This document shows, piece by piece, positions 26,547 to 35,483 of a stretch of DNA of 64,000 nucleotides. A program made the position numbers and the translations under genes. The notes under the pieces are model-generated. The model searched no databases. It saw only the letters and a program-made list of their open reading frames with translations, and was not told where the DNA came from. How positions within the stretch are numbered: position 1 is the stretch's first letter; the number at the start of each line of letters is the position of its first letter. The DNA comes from Haloarchaeobius amylolyticus (GTDB lineage Archaea > Halobacteriota > Halobacteria > Halobacteriales > Natrialbaceae): NCBI RefSeq assembly GCF_026616195.1, contig NZ_JANHDH010000001.1, forward strand, positions 1,798,001-1,862,000. Direction: 5' to 3'.

Positions 26547-28928
26547 ATGTCAGGTGTGCTGGGACGACTCATACCAGGGCCAATCCGGCGGAGTTACGCG
26601 TTGAAGTTCGCGCTCGCACTGTTCAGTGTGCTCGTCATCATCGGTGGTGTCGGCGGGTACATCTACCTCAACACTGGGACGGCACTCCAGGAGGACACGA
26701 GCCGCGAGCTCTCGACGAGCGCCGAGATGCAAGCACAGTTCATCGACCAGACGCTGCGTGAGACCAGGACGGCAGTACAGGGGCTGAGTACCGCCGACGC
26801 GGTCCAGAGCGAGGGCGGCAGCGACCAGATAACCGCGTTGATGCAGAGTGCGGCGTCACACGAGTACGTCGACTCGATATACTACGTCGATACGTCGTCC
26901 GGTGAGATACAGCAGCAGGTTGGCAAGGGCACCGGCGCGAACGGGAACAGCCTCACCGACGCGTTCACGACGAGACTCGACGAGATGGACTCGGCAGCCC
27001 CCGGACAGGTCGCGACCAGCGACCCCTTCAGCGTGGAGGACTCGAAGGTGATGGTCGTCCGGAGCGACGTGCCGAACCAGGAAGGCCAGTCGTTCGTCGC
27101 GGTGCTCGACATGCAACTGCTGTCGGTGACGGCCCTCCCGCAGGTGAGCTACGGTGAGGTCGTCGTCGTCGACCAGTCCGGGACCGTGATGCTGTCGGCC
27201 GAGCGGTCACAGATATTGCAGTCGGACGTCATCTCACCGGACCAGCTCGACGGCGAGGACGACTTCGAGACGCTGGAGACCAGCGACGGGGAGAAGGCCG
27301 TCGGGTTCCAGGAGCTGACGACCGAGGACTGGACCGTCACCCGGCGGGTCCCGCAGTCGACGGCGTTCGCCCTGCAGGAGAACATCCTGACCCAGCTCGT
27401 GACGATGCTCGGGCTGGCGTTCGGGAGCATCCTCCTCATCGGGATGACCATCGGCCGGAACACGGTCAAGTCGGTCGCGAACCTCTCCGCGAAGGCCGGT
27501 GACATCGAGGAGGGCGACCTCCAGACCCAGATCGAGACCGGGCGGGTCGACGAGATCGGTCAGCTGTACAACTCCATCGACAGCATGCGGGGGTCCCTGC
27601 AGGAGCAGATCGCCGCGGTCCAGCAGGCCCGGACCGAGGCCGAGCAGGCACAGGCCGAGGCCGAACAGATGAACCGGCACCTCGAACGGAAGGCGGACCA
27701 GTACCGCGACGTGATGCAGGCGTGTGCCGCCGGGGACCTCACCCAGCGCATGGACGCCCAGTCCGAGTCCGAGGCGATGGCCGACATCGCCAACGAGTTC
27801 AACCGGATGGTCGCGGAGCTGGAGGAGACGACCGACCGCGTCAAGGCGTTCGCGAGCGACGTGGCAACCGCCTCCGAGGAGGTCACCGCGAGTTCCGAGG
27901 AGGTCCGCTCCGCGTCCGAACAGGTCACGGAGTCGGTCCAGGAGATCTCCGATGGCGCCGAGCGCCAGAACCAGAGCCTCCAGTCGGTCAACACCGAGAT
28001 GGACGCGCTCTCGACGACGACCGAGGAGATCGCCGCCTCCTCCAACGAGGTCGCCGACCTCGCCGAGCGCACGGCCCAGACCGGCCGGAGCGGTCGTGAC
28101 GCCGCGGAGGACGCCATCGAGGGCATGAGCGAGATCCAGGACGAGTCCGCGGAGGCGGTCGACGCCATCGAGGAACTCGAGACCGAGATGGAGCAGATCG
28201 ACGAGCTCATCGAGTTCATCTCCGGGCTGGCGAAGGAGACGAACATGCTCGCGCTGAACGCCAACATCGAGGCGTCCCGCGGCGGTGGCGGCGAGGGCGA
28301 CGGTGACGGCTTCGCGGTCGTCGCCCAGCAGGTCAAGGAGCTGGCCCAGGACACCAAGGAGACCGCCGAGGACATCGAGAAGCGCCTCGAGACCATCCAG
28401 GACCAGACCGACCGGACCGCCGAGGAGGTCCAGCGCACCTCCAGCCGCATCGCCGAGCACGCCGGCTCGGTGCAGGCCGCGGTCGAGGCACTGGACGAGA
28501 TCGCCGAGTACGCCCAGCAGACCAACGACGGCGTCCAGGAGATCTCCGCGGCGACCGAACAGCAGGCGGCCTCGACCGAGGAGGTCGTCGCCATGGTCGA
28601 CGAGGCCGCGACCATCTCCGAGGAGACGACTGCGGAGGCCGAGAACGTCGCCGCCGCCGCCGAGGAGCAGACCACGGCCCTCACCGAGGTGTCGAACAGT
28701 GCGAGCGACCTCGCGGACCAGTCCGCCCGCCTGAGCGAGGCACTGGACCGCTTCGAGACCGACACGGAGCGCGTCGAGTCCGAGTCGTGGGGCGACGCGG
28801 AGGCCGCCATGTTCGAGGAGGCGGCCGAGGACGAGGACTTCGAGGCGGAGACTCTGGAGACGCCGGACCCCGGTGACGGGCCGGCAGCCGACGGGGACGA
28901 CGACAGTTTCGAGTTCGGCGACCACTGA
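26547..28928 (+). CDS. Second methyl-accepting transducer (Htr)
   Basis: 793 residues from ATG 26547 (MSGVLGRLIPGP); a TTG nine bases upstream is in frame. TM1 is at ~16-38 (YALKFALALFSVLVIIGGVGGYIYL), the extracellular domain at ~39-282, and TM2 at ~283-304 (LVTMLGLAFGSILLIGMTIGR). HAMP and MCP domains follow, with the signalling hairpin GLAKETNMLALNANIEAS at about 562. The cytoplasmic domain is very close to the upstream transducer while the sensor domain has diverged. An AT-rich region with a TATA-like GATACATACG precedes it, so it may have its own promoter. Confidence 0.92.
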   Translation: MSGVLGRLIPGPIRRSYALKFALALFSVLVIIGGVGGYIYLNTGTALQEDTSRELSTSAEMQAQFIDQTLRETRTAVQGLSTADAVQSEGGSDQITALMQSAASHEYVDSIYYVDTSSGEIQQQVGKGTGANGNSLTDAFTTRLDEMDSAAPGQVATSDPFSVEDSKVMVVRSDVPNQEGQSFVAVLDMQLLSVTALPQVSYGEVVVVDQSGTVMLSAERSQILQSDVISPDQLDGEDDFETLETSDGEKAVGFQELTTEDWTVTRRVPQSTAFALQENILTQLVTMLGLAFGSILLIGMTIGRNTVKSVANLSAKAGDIEEGDLQTQIETGRVDEIGQLYNSIDSMRGSLQEQIAAVQQARTEAEQAQAEAEQMNRHLERKADQYRDVMQACAAGDLTQRMDAQSESEAMADIANEFNRMVAELEETTDRVKAFASDVATASEEVTASSEEVRSASEQVTESVQEISDGAERQNQSLQSVNTEMDALSTTTEEIAASSNEVADLAERTAQTGRSGRDAAEDAIEGMSEIQDESAEAVDAIEELETEMEQIDELIEFISGLAKETNMLALNANIEASRGGGGEGDGDGFAVVAQQVKELAQDTKETAEDIEKRLETIQDQTDRTAEEVQRTSSRIAEHAGSVQAAVEALDEIAEYAQQTNDGVQEISAATEQQAASTEEVVAMVDEAATISEETTAEAENVAAAAEEQTTALTEVSNSASDLADQSARLSEALDRFETDTERVESESWGDAEAAMFEEAAEDEDFEAETLETPDPGDGPAADGDDDSFEFGDH

Positions 28929-29055
28929 CCAGAACCACTCCCCACACCTGACGGCCGCCGGCTTTCGTGCGGCCGATTCACAGCTACCTTTCAGCCCCGG
29001 CCAGGACGGACACGTTCCGTCACCTACTTTTCGGGGCGTTCCTAAGCGGTCGGTG

Positions 29056-29898
29056 ATGGAGTTCCTGGAGCGGCGGCGTGGGCTGGTCGACGACCGGTTA
29101 GTGGAGGTGCTCGACGCCGTCGAGCCCCCCGAACTGGCCGACGAATTGCGACACGTCTCGCTCTCGGGGGGCAAGCGGGTTCGCCCGACCGTGACGGTGC
29201 TGGCCTGCGAGACGGCCGGCGGGAACGCCGAGGACGCCGTCGACTTCGGGGTCGGCATCGAACTCGTGCACAACGCGTCGCTGGTCGTCGACGACATCAT
29301 CGACCAGTCCGACATCCGCCGCGGGACCGCCGCGGCGTGGGCAGAATACGGCTACGGGCCGGCCATCATCGCCTCCGACGGCCTGCTCGGGGAGGCGTTC
29401 GCGCTGTTCTCCTCCGAGCCGCAGGCGATGCAGATCGTCTCCGAGGCGATGGTCGAACTCGGCGAGGGCGAGGCGACCGAGATCGTCGCCCAGCCGACGA
29501 ACGAGCGCGAGTACATGGAGCTCGCCCGCCGGAAGACGGGGGCGCTGTTCCGGGCGGCCGCCGAACTGGGCGCGGTGGCGGCCGGCGCGGACGGCTACAC
29601 CATCGAGGCGCTTGGCGAGTACGCCGAGCGCGTCGGTATCGCCTTCCAGATCCGCGACGACGTGCTCGACGCGACCGCGGACGCCGACGACCTCGGGAAG
29701 CCGACCGGACAGGACGCCGAGATGGACCGGCCCTCGGTCGTGCAGGTGACCGACCTCACGCCCGAGGAGGCCAACGAGCGCGCCGAGGCCGAGGCCGAGG
29801 CGGCGCTGGAGGCGCTCTCGAAGGTCGATACGGGCGACACCGAGGCGGCGGAGTACCTGCGTGATTTGGCGCGGTTCGTCGTCGTGCGGGAGCGGTAG
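29056..29898 (+). CDS. Polyprenyl (geranylgeranyl/farnesyl-type) diphosphate synthase
   Basis: 280 residues from ATG 29056. trans-prenyltransferase with first aspartate motif DDIID (VHNASLVVDDIIDQSDIRRG) and second aspartate motif RDDVLDATADADDLGK. It also has the family SLSGGKRVRP substrate-binding stretch. Such enzymes build the C20/C25 chains of archaeal lipids or the quinone side chain. The enzyme is shorter than many IdsA proteins (~330-350 residues), and chain length cannot be read reliably. Confidence 0.88.
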   Translation: MEFLERRRGLVDDRLVEVLDAVEPPELADELRHVSLSGGKRVRPTVTVLACETAGGNAEDAVDFGVGIELVHNASLVVDDIIDQSDIRRGTAAAWAEYGYGPAIIASDGLLGEAFALFSSEPQAMQIVSEAMVELGEGEATEIVAQPTNEREYMELARRKTGALFRAAAELGAVAAGADGYTIEALGEYAERVGIAFQIRDDVLDATADADDLGKPTGQDAEMDRPSVVQVTDLTPEEANERAEAEAEAALEALSKVDTGDTEAAEYLRDLARFVVVRER

Positions 29899-29923
29899 TC
29901 GGGTCGAGTCGAGAACGCTCTTT

Positions 29924-31024
29924 TCAGCCGGTCTCCGCGTCGGTCTCCTGTCCCTCCGCGAAGTGCGTCTCCGCGATGGCGAACGCGAGCGTGCTGACCA
30001 GTCCGAGCAGCGTCCCGCCCGTCAGCACGGCCGCGAGGTTCGAGAGCGACATCAGGCCGAGGAAGAACGCCGAGACGGCGTGCAGCACCGCCCCGATGGC
30101 GACGACGTAGAAGGGTGCGTTGAGGTAGCGCCACTCCAGCGTCCCGGCGATGTACTCGTCGGTTATCTGGCCGAGGCTGGTCGTGACGCCGGCGGCGGCG
30201 AACCACCGGACCGCCCCGAAGGTCAGGGCCGCGAGCACCTGCGAGGCCGACAGGGCCGTCTCCACCTCGGCCTGGGCGGCCGAGAGGTACTCCGCACCGC
30301 TGACGCCACCGACGACCAGCAGGGCGGCCGCGACGACGTACGAGAGCAGGGTCATCCGACCGGCGTAGAGGCTGTTCCGGACGCGCTCGACCGTCCTGTC
30401 GAGCGTCTCGCCGAGCCCGAGGCCGCGGGAGATGAGGTAGACCCCGACCAGCGCCGAGGCGAGGCCGAGGACGCTCCCGACCGTGACGTCCATGAACGTC
30501 GCGGCGATGGCGAGGGGGTACACCAGCAGGAGGATGCCGATGGGGACGAGCAGGGTCCCGCGGGTCTCGGGGTCGTTCAGGACCTGCTTCATCGTGTAGT
30601 ACATCGACTCGAGGTCCTGGGCCTGCCGGACGACGACCCGGCGGACGCCGTCGACCTTCACCCGGGACCGGATGACGGGGATGACGGACTCGTCCTGTGC
30701 CCCGTCGGTGACGATGAGGGCGGTGACCTCCTCGCTCGTCGAGAGCCCCGCGAGCACCTCGTCGACCTCCTCGCCCACCTTCCGGTTGGCGCTCACGTCG
30801 CTCTTCTCGTTCCCGGTGACGGCGGCGACCTCGACCTGCTGGTCGGTGATGGTGTCGAGCAGGTTGATACCCTGGAAGAGGACGTTCACGTCGGAGTCCT
30901 CGGGGTCGGCGGTCGCCAGGGCGACGGCGGCCTCTTCGACGTTCTCCCGGCCGACGACGGGCGTCCGGATGCCCGTCTTCCGACCGATGTCGTCGTCGAG
31001 GTCGACGCACAGCACGAGCAGCAT
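29924..31024 (-). CDS. DUF373-family multi-helix membrane protein
   Basis: 366 residues. The N-terminal soluble domain begins MLLVLCVDLDDDIGRKTGIRTPVVGRENVEEAAVALATADPEDSDVN, the conserved DUF373 start. It is followed by eight or so membrane helices (GTLLVPIGILLLVYPLAIAATFMDVTVGSVLGL through LSNLAAVLTGGTLLGLVSTLAFAI). DUF373 is widespread in Euryarchaeota and its function is unknown. It converges on the prenyl synthase gene. Confidence 0.9.
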   Translation of the reverse strand: MLLVLCVDLDDDIGRKTGIRTPVVGRENVEEAAVALATADPEDSDVNVLFQGINLLDTITDQQVEVAAVTGNEKSDVSANRKVGEEVDEVLAGLSTSEEVTALIVTDGAQDESVIPVIRSRVKVDGVRRVVVRQAQDLESMYYTMKQVLNDPETRGTLLVPIGILLLVYPLAIAATFMDVTVGSVLGLASALVGVYLISRGLGLGETLDRTVERVRNSLYAGRMTLLSYVVAAALLVVGGVSGAEYLSAAQAEVETALSASQVLAALTFGAVRWFAAAGVTTSLGQITDEYIAGTLEWRYLNAPFYVVAIGAVLHAVSAFFLGLMSLSNLAAVLTGGTLLGLVSTLAFAIAETHFAEGQETDAETG

Positions 31025-31050
31025 TCAGTCGATGAGTTCGCCGTTGGCGT

Positions 31051-31911
31051 TCAAGTGCTTTTGGTTGCGGGCACCCCGTCGGCCGGGACGCGACAGTACT
31101 CGTGTTCGTGCAGTCGCCGCGGGGCGTCGGGGTCGTGGGCGGGCAACACCACGGTCGGGCGCTCGGCGGCGAACCGGCAGATGCGCCGCTGGGTCTCGCG
31201 GTGCGTGTCGGCGTCCATCGAGACGCCGTCGATGCGCCGGTCGAGGAGGGCCTGCTGGTCGAAGGCGGCGTCGCCCGCCAGGAAGAGTTCGCCGTCGCCG
31301 GTGTCGACGACGACCGAGAGGTGGCCGTGGGTGTGCCCCGGTGTCGGGACGAGGAACACCCCGTGGGCGAGGTGGTGCGACGCCGAGAAGGGACCGATTT
31401 CGGGCCCGTCGAAGGTGATCAGGGTGGGGTCGAAGGTCGCCGGGAGGTGCTCGCGCAGGGTCCCGTACCGTGCCCCGCCGGCCATCGCGTCCTCGTACTC
31501 GCGCCGGGAGCAGACCACCTCGGCGCCGGGCACGTCGCAGAGACCGTCGACGTGGTCGAAGTGCAGGTGGGTCAGGACGACCGTTTCCACGTCGGCCGGG
31601 TCGACCCCGTGCCGGCGCAGTTGCGGGTCGAGTTCGTCCTCGGGCGCCACGTCCAGCTGGAACTGCCAGCGGTAGAACCAGCGCGAGAGCGACGGGAAGT
31701 ACGTCGGCAGGGTCGCGCCGGCCCTGACGCCGGTGTCGACGACGATGGGACCCTCCGGGTGGTCGACGAGCCAGCCGAGGATGGGCAGCGGCTCGTGAAA
31801 GCGCGGGTCGAGCGCCCAGCGCAGCGTCCGCATCGCCCGGGAGTTCCCCCGGCCACGGTAGTGCGCCTCCTTCACGTGGATGGAGCCGAACCGGAGAGGG
31901 TGAACGTCCAT
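31051..31911 (-). CDS. MBL-fold hydrolase, N-acyl-homoserine-lactonase-like
   Basis: 286 residues from ATG 31911 (MDVHPLRFGSIHV). The metallo-beta-lactamase zinc motif HXHXDH appears as VVLTHLHFDHVDGLCDVPG. Further ligands are in TPGHTHGHLSVVVDT and GELFLAGDAAFDQQ. The overall pattern (WLVDHPEGPIVVDTGVRA near the N-terminus) is that of AiiA-like lactonases. Substrate not provable. It diverges from the YqcI/YcgG-isochorismatase pair, with ~130 bases between them. Confidence 0.85.
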   Translation of the reverse strand: MDVHPLRFGSIHVKEAHYRGRGNSRAMRTLRWALDPRFHEPLPILGWLVDHPEGPIVVDTGVRAGATLPTYFPSLSRWFYRWQFQLDVAPEDELDPQLRRHGVDPADVETVVLTHLHFDHVDGLCDVPGAEVVCSRREYEDAMAGGARYGTLREHLPATFDPTLITFDGPEIGPFSASHHLAHGVFLVPTPGHTHGHLSVVVDTGDGELFLAGDAAFDQQALLDRRIDGVSMDADTHRETQRRICRFAAERPTVVLPAHDPDAPRRLHEHEYCRVPADGVPATKST

Positions 31912-32044
31912 AGGGAGAGCTACGGTGCCGGCCAGCAAGAGGTGTTCGCCGGTTCTCGAGACCTGACGACGGCCACGGCCGGGGGTTTCCCGCGAATCGG
32001 GAAGCAACCGTGGCCTACAAAGCCGTGGACACCAACTCTGCCAC

Positions 32045-32836
32045 ATGAGCCACCGGGCCGCTGCAGGCGCGTCGTCGCCGTTGACCGGCACCGACGTGAC
32101 ACGCCTGTTCGACCAGGAACGTCTGCACGACCGTCTCGACGCGGGGACGCTCCCCGACTGGGCCGTCGAGCACTACGAGGAGTTCCGGCACACGATGCTC
32201 GGCGAGAAGGATGGAACCCCGTTCCCGTGTTACTTCGGCGTCGACTCCGAGAAGAAGGGCTGGGCGCTGTACACGTTCGTCCCCGGCCTCGACGACGAGT
32301 CGCTGCTTCGCTTCCGTGACGTGCTGCTGGCGTACCTCGAGACCTACGAACACCACTCCCCGCGGACCTCGCTCGTCGCGTTCTTCCAGCACGACGGCAG
32401 CGAGCGATCCGAAGGGGAGTGGTTCGAGCGCTACTGGGACGTCCTCCAGTTCCTCCACGACAACGACCCAGAGCCCTGGCCCGACGAGTTCCCGACCGAC
32501 CCGGACCACCACCAGTTCGAGTTCTGCTTCGGCGGCGAACCCATCTTCCCGACGGTGCGGGCCCCGAGTTACGAACAGCGCCACAGCCGGCACAACCCGC
32601 ACGGGCTGGAGGTGACGGTACAGCCCCGCGACGTCTTCGATGGCATCACCGGCGACACCGAGGCGGGCCAGCACGCCCGCGAGGTCATCCAGGGGCGGCT
32701 GGACGACTACGACGCGGTCTGCCCGCACGCCCACCTCGGCGACTGGGAGGACGACACCAGCCACGAGTGGAAGCAGTACATGCTGCCGGACGGCGACGAG
32801 GAACTCGAGGACTGCCCGCTGGAGGTCCGGGCGTGA
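32045..32836 (+). CDS. YqcI/YcgG-family protein (GntA-like heme oxygenase superfamily)
   Basis: 263 residues. It matches the YqcI/YcgG pattern: [25 protein letters not shown], then [15 protein letters not shown], and [46 protein letters not shown]. Members of this family include GntA, a heme-dependent N-hydroxylase, so a heme-binding oxidative role is possible but untested here. The stop overlaps the following isochorismatase GTG start by four bases (GTGA), so the two are translationally coupled. Confidence 0.8.
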   Translation: MSHRAAAGASSPLTGTDVTRLFDQERLHDRLDAGTLPDWAVEHYEEFRHTMLGEKDGTPFPCYFGVDSEKKGWALYTFVPGLDDESLLRFRDVLLAYLETYEHHSPRTSLVAFFQHDGSERSEGEWFERYWDVLQFLHDNDPEPWPDEFPTDPDHHQFEFCFGGEPIFPTVRAPSYEQRHSRHNPHGLEVTVQPRDVFDGITGDTEAGQHAREVIQGRLDDYDAVCPHAHLGDWEDDTSHEWKQYMLPDGDEELEDCPLEVRA

Positions 32837-33372
32837 GCGACGTCCTGTTGCTGATAGACGCCCAGTGCGGCTTCGACGACCCCGGCTGGGGCGAGGAGCG
32901 CTCGACGCCCGAGGCCGAGACGAACATGCAGCGCCTCCTCACCGCCTGGCGCGAGCGGGGCTGGCCGGTCGCCCACGCGAAGCACGACTCGACCGAACCG
33001 GACTCGCCGCTGCGCCCCGACTCGCCCGGGAACGCGTTCAAGGAGGGGCTGGAGCCGGCAGGCGAGGAACCGGTGTTCGCCAAGACCGTCAACAGCGCCT
33101 TCCTCGGGACCGACCTCGAGGACTGGCTGCGCGAGACGACCCACGACCGCCTCGTCGTCTGCGGCCTCACCACGGACCACTGCGTCTCCACGACGACCCG
33201 GATGGCCGAGAACCTCGGCTTCGACCCGGTCCTCGTCGCGGACGCGACCGCGACGTTCGACCGCGAGGTCCCCGGCGGCGGCCACCTCGACGCCGCGGAG
33301 AACCACCGGGCCGCACTCGCACAGCTCTCGGGCGAGTTCGCGACCGTCGTCGACACCGACGAGCTAGTCTGA
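32833..33372 (+). CDS. Isochorismatase-like cysteine hydrolase
   Basis: 179 residues from GTG 32833. Isochorismatase/nicotinamidase fold: catalytic Asp in [12 protein letters not shown], the Lys in [10 protein letters not shown], and the nucleophile Cys in [23 protein letters not shown]. Members hydrolyse amides or isochorismate; the substrate is unclear. Coupled to the YqcI/YcgG gene, so both probably act on one nitrogenous metabolite. Its 3' end overlaps the convergent psiE gene by nine bases. Confidence 0.88.
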   Translation: MSDVLLLIDAQCGFDDPGWGEERSTPEAETNMQRLLTAWRERGWPVAHAKHDSTEPDSPLRPDSPGNAFKEGLEPAGEEPVFAKTVNSAFLGTDLEDWLRETTHDRLVVCGLTTDHCVSTTTRMAENLGFDPVLVADATATFDREVPGGGHLDAAENHRAALAQLSGEFATVVDTDELV

Positions 33373-33879
33373 GTCGTCGCTCTCGTCGCCCTCCTCCGAC
33401 GCCAGTTCCTTCTGTGCCGCGGTGCGCTCGATGTACAGCAACACCCCGAGCCCGAGCAAGACGACGGTGTAGGCACCCGCCGTGAGCAGTGCCTCGGTCT
33501 TGCTCGGGTAGACGTCGGTGCGGAAGACGATGATCTTCCGGACCATCGCGATGACGCCGGTGTAGAGGACGATGCGGACGATCTCGGTCGTCTTCGACTT
33601 CTGGGCGTACGCCAGGACGGTCTGGTACACCTCGACGATGATGAACAGCAACAGCGCGGTGTCGATGAAGCCGACGACGACGAGCGGGTCGGTGATGTCG
33701 CCGTTCCCGACGGCGCCGGCGATCTGCATCCCGAGGTCGAGGACCCCGACCGCGAACAGGAAGACCATCACGACCGCGGCGACGAACTCGATGGCCTGCA
33801 TGACCACCTCCGTGAGTTCGACCCCGCGGTCGAGGTCGAGGCTGGGTTTCTCGGGCGGGCGCGGCAGATCGGTCGCCAT
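33364..33879 (-). CDS. PsiE-family membrane protein
   Basis: 171 residues with four predicted helices ([98 protein letters not shown]). The [28 protein letters not shown] block is diagnostic of PsiE, a phosphate-starvation-inducible family in bacteria. Its role in archaea is unknown. Acidic C-terminus. Confidence 0.88.
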   Translation of the reverse strand: MATDLPRPPEKPSLDLDRGVELTEVVMQAIEFVAAVVMVFLFAVGVLDLGMQIAGAVGNGDITDPLVVVGFIDTALLLFIIVEVYQTVLAYAQKSKTTEIVRIVLYTGVIAMVRKIIVFRTDVYPSKTEALLTAGAYTVVLLGLGVLLYIERTAAQKELASEEGDESDDSD

Positions 33880-33957
33880 ACTGTGTCAGAGGGAGTCTAG
33901 CACGAAGAAGTGGTGGACCCCTCACTGGCCGGGGGAGACCGGATGCGAGACAGGGCA

Positions 33958-34257
33958 CTACAACTGGTTCCAGCCGGACTCTTTGGACCCCTCGGCGGCG
34001 TCCATCACGTCCTCCGTCCCCTCCTCGTCGTCCCAGCTCTGGTCCGACATGTCGGCCTCGCCGGACCGCGTCCGGTCGCCGACGCCGTCCCCGTCGAAGT
34101 CCTCCCCCCGGCCGACGCGGTGGTCGCGCTGCTCGTAGGAACCGCCAAGTCGGCTCCCGAGGTCCGTCGACTCGCTCGACCGGGCGCGAAGGACCGCGAC
34201 GAGGAAGCCGAGGGCCAGCACGCCACCCGCGACGACGACCGGGAGTGGAGGTTGCAT
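33958..34257 (-). CDS. Small single-TM hypothetical protein
   Basis: 99 residues from ATG 34257 (MQPPLPVVVAGGVLALGFLVAVLRARSS). One N-terminal helix and a polar acidic tail (EDFDGDGVGDRTRSGEADMSDQSWDDEE). The DFDGDGVGD segment looks like a calcium-binding or thrombospondin type-3-like loop. Family unknown. It diverges from the radical SAM gene. Confidence 0.55.
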   Translation of the reverse strand: MQPPLPVVVAGGVLALGFLVAVLRARSSESTDLGSRLGGSYEQRDHRVGRGEDFDGDGVGDRTRSGEADMSDQSWDDEEGTEDVMDAAEGSKESGWNQL

Positions 34258-34429
34258 CTCTGGTCGAGCGACGCGCGCGACCCGCCTAAACGTTACGCCC
34301 GGTAGACAGGTCTGTTCCGCCGGAACGACGGCGGACCCACGGCACCGAACCCCTGTCATGCACCCGCGAGCCACGCCGATACCATTTCGCACGCTTTTTC
34401 CCGCTCGGGGCGGTTATCCTGTACAACGA

Positions 34430-35425
34430 ATGATCTCCAAGGGCTGTGAGCAGTGCGCGGAAGGCGGAAAGATGGTCATGTTCGTCTACGGCTACTGTGA
34501 CCAGCGCGACTGCTTCTACTGCCCCCTCGGTGAGAACCGCAAGAACGTCACCGACGTCTACGCCAACGAACGCCTCGTCGAGTCCGACGAGGACGTCATC
34601 ACCGAGGCCAAGCGCATGGACGCGCTCGGCACCTCCATCACCGGCGGTGAACCGCAGGAGGCGCTGGACCGCACCTGCCACTACCTCTCCCTGCTGAAAG
34701 ACGAGTTCGGCGAGGACCACCACACCCACCTCTACACCGGCATCACGGGCGGCCGCGAGAACATGCGCCGGCTCTCGGAGGCCGGCCTCGACGAGATCCG
34801 CTTCCACCCGCCGCTGGAGCTGTGGGGCGACATGCACGGCACCGAGTGGGAGGAGATACTCTACATCGCCCGCGAGGAGGGGCTGACCCCCGCCTTCGAG
34901 ATTCCGGGCATCCGCCCCGAGGAGGAGTTCCTCGAGTTCCTCGACGAGGGCGCCGCCGACTTCTGCAACATCAACGAGTTCGAGATGAGCCAGGGCAACT
35001 ACCGTCGGATGCAGGAGGAAGGGTTCGAACTCAAGGAGGGCCACATGTCCGCGGTCGACGGCTCTCGTGAAGCCATCCTCGACGTGATGGGCGACCACGA
35101 GCGCGTCTACTTCTGCACCAGCGTCTTCAAGGACGCCGCCCAGCACCGCCGCCGGCTCAAACGGATGGCCCAGAACGTCCGCCGGGAGTTCGACGACGTG
35201 ACCGACGACGGGACGCTGGTCTACGGGAAGACCTACACCGACCCCGATGTGTTCGAGGCGCTGGGCGTCCCCGAGGAGTTCTACACGGTCAAGCAGAACC
35301 ACCTCGAGGTCGCCTGGTGGCTGCTCGAGGAGATGATCGAGGACGGCGACGTCGACGACGGCGAGATCGTCGAGCAGTACCCGACCTACGACGGTCAGGT
35401 CGTCGAGCGGACGCCGCTGGCGTAG
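34430..35425 (+). CDS. Radical SAM protein with CX4CX2C cluster (COG2108-like)
   Basis: 331 residues from ATG 34430. The N-terminus holds CEQC (C6, C9) and then GYCDQRDCFYCPLGENR with Cys at 23, 28 and 31: the spacing is CX4CX2C instead of the usual CX3CX2C. The glycine-rich motif TSITGGEPQEALDRT and the strands IRFHPPLELWGDMHG and TPAFEIPGIRPEEEF follow the radical SAM barrel. It is similar to the archaeal family described as related to pyruvate-formate-lyase activases. Substrate unknown; a single gene. Confidence 0.85.
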   Translation: MISKGCEQCAEGGKMVMFVYGYCDQRDCFYCPLGENRKNVTDVYANERLVESDEDVITEAKRMDALGTSITGGEPQEALDRTCHYLSLLKDEFGEDHHTHLYTGITGGRENMRRLSEAGLDEIRFHPPLELWGDMHGTEWEEILYIAREEGLTPAFEIPGIRPEEEFLEFLDEGAADFCNINEFEMSQGNYRRMQEEGFELKEGHMSAVDGSREAILDVMGDHERVYFCTSVFKDAAQHRRRLKRMAQNVRREFDDVTDDGTLVYGKTYTDPDVFEALGVPEEFYTVKQNHLEVAWWLLEEMIEDGDVDDGEIVEQYPTYDGQVVERTPLA

Positions 35426-35483
35426 GGTCGCGCACTTCTCGGCTGCCAGTTAGTTAATGTACAGGTAGTGCCATGTGCGTGCC

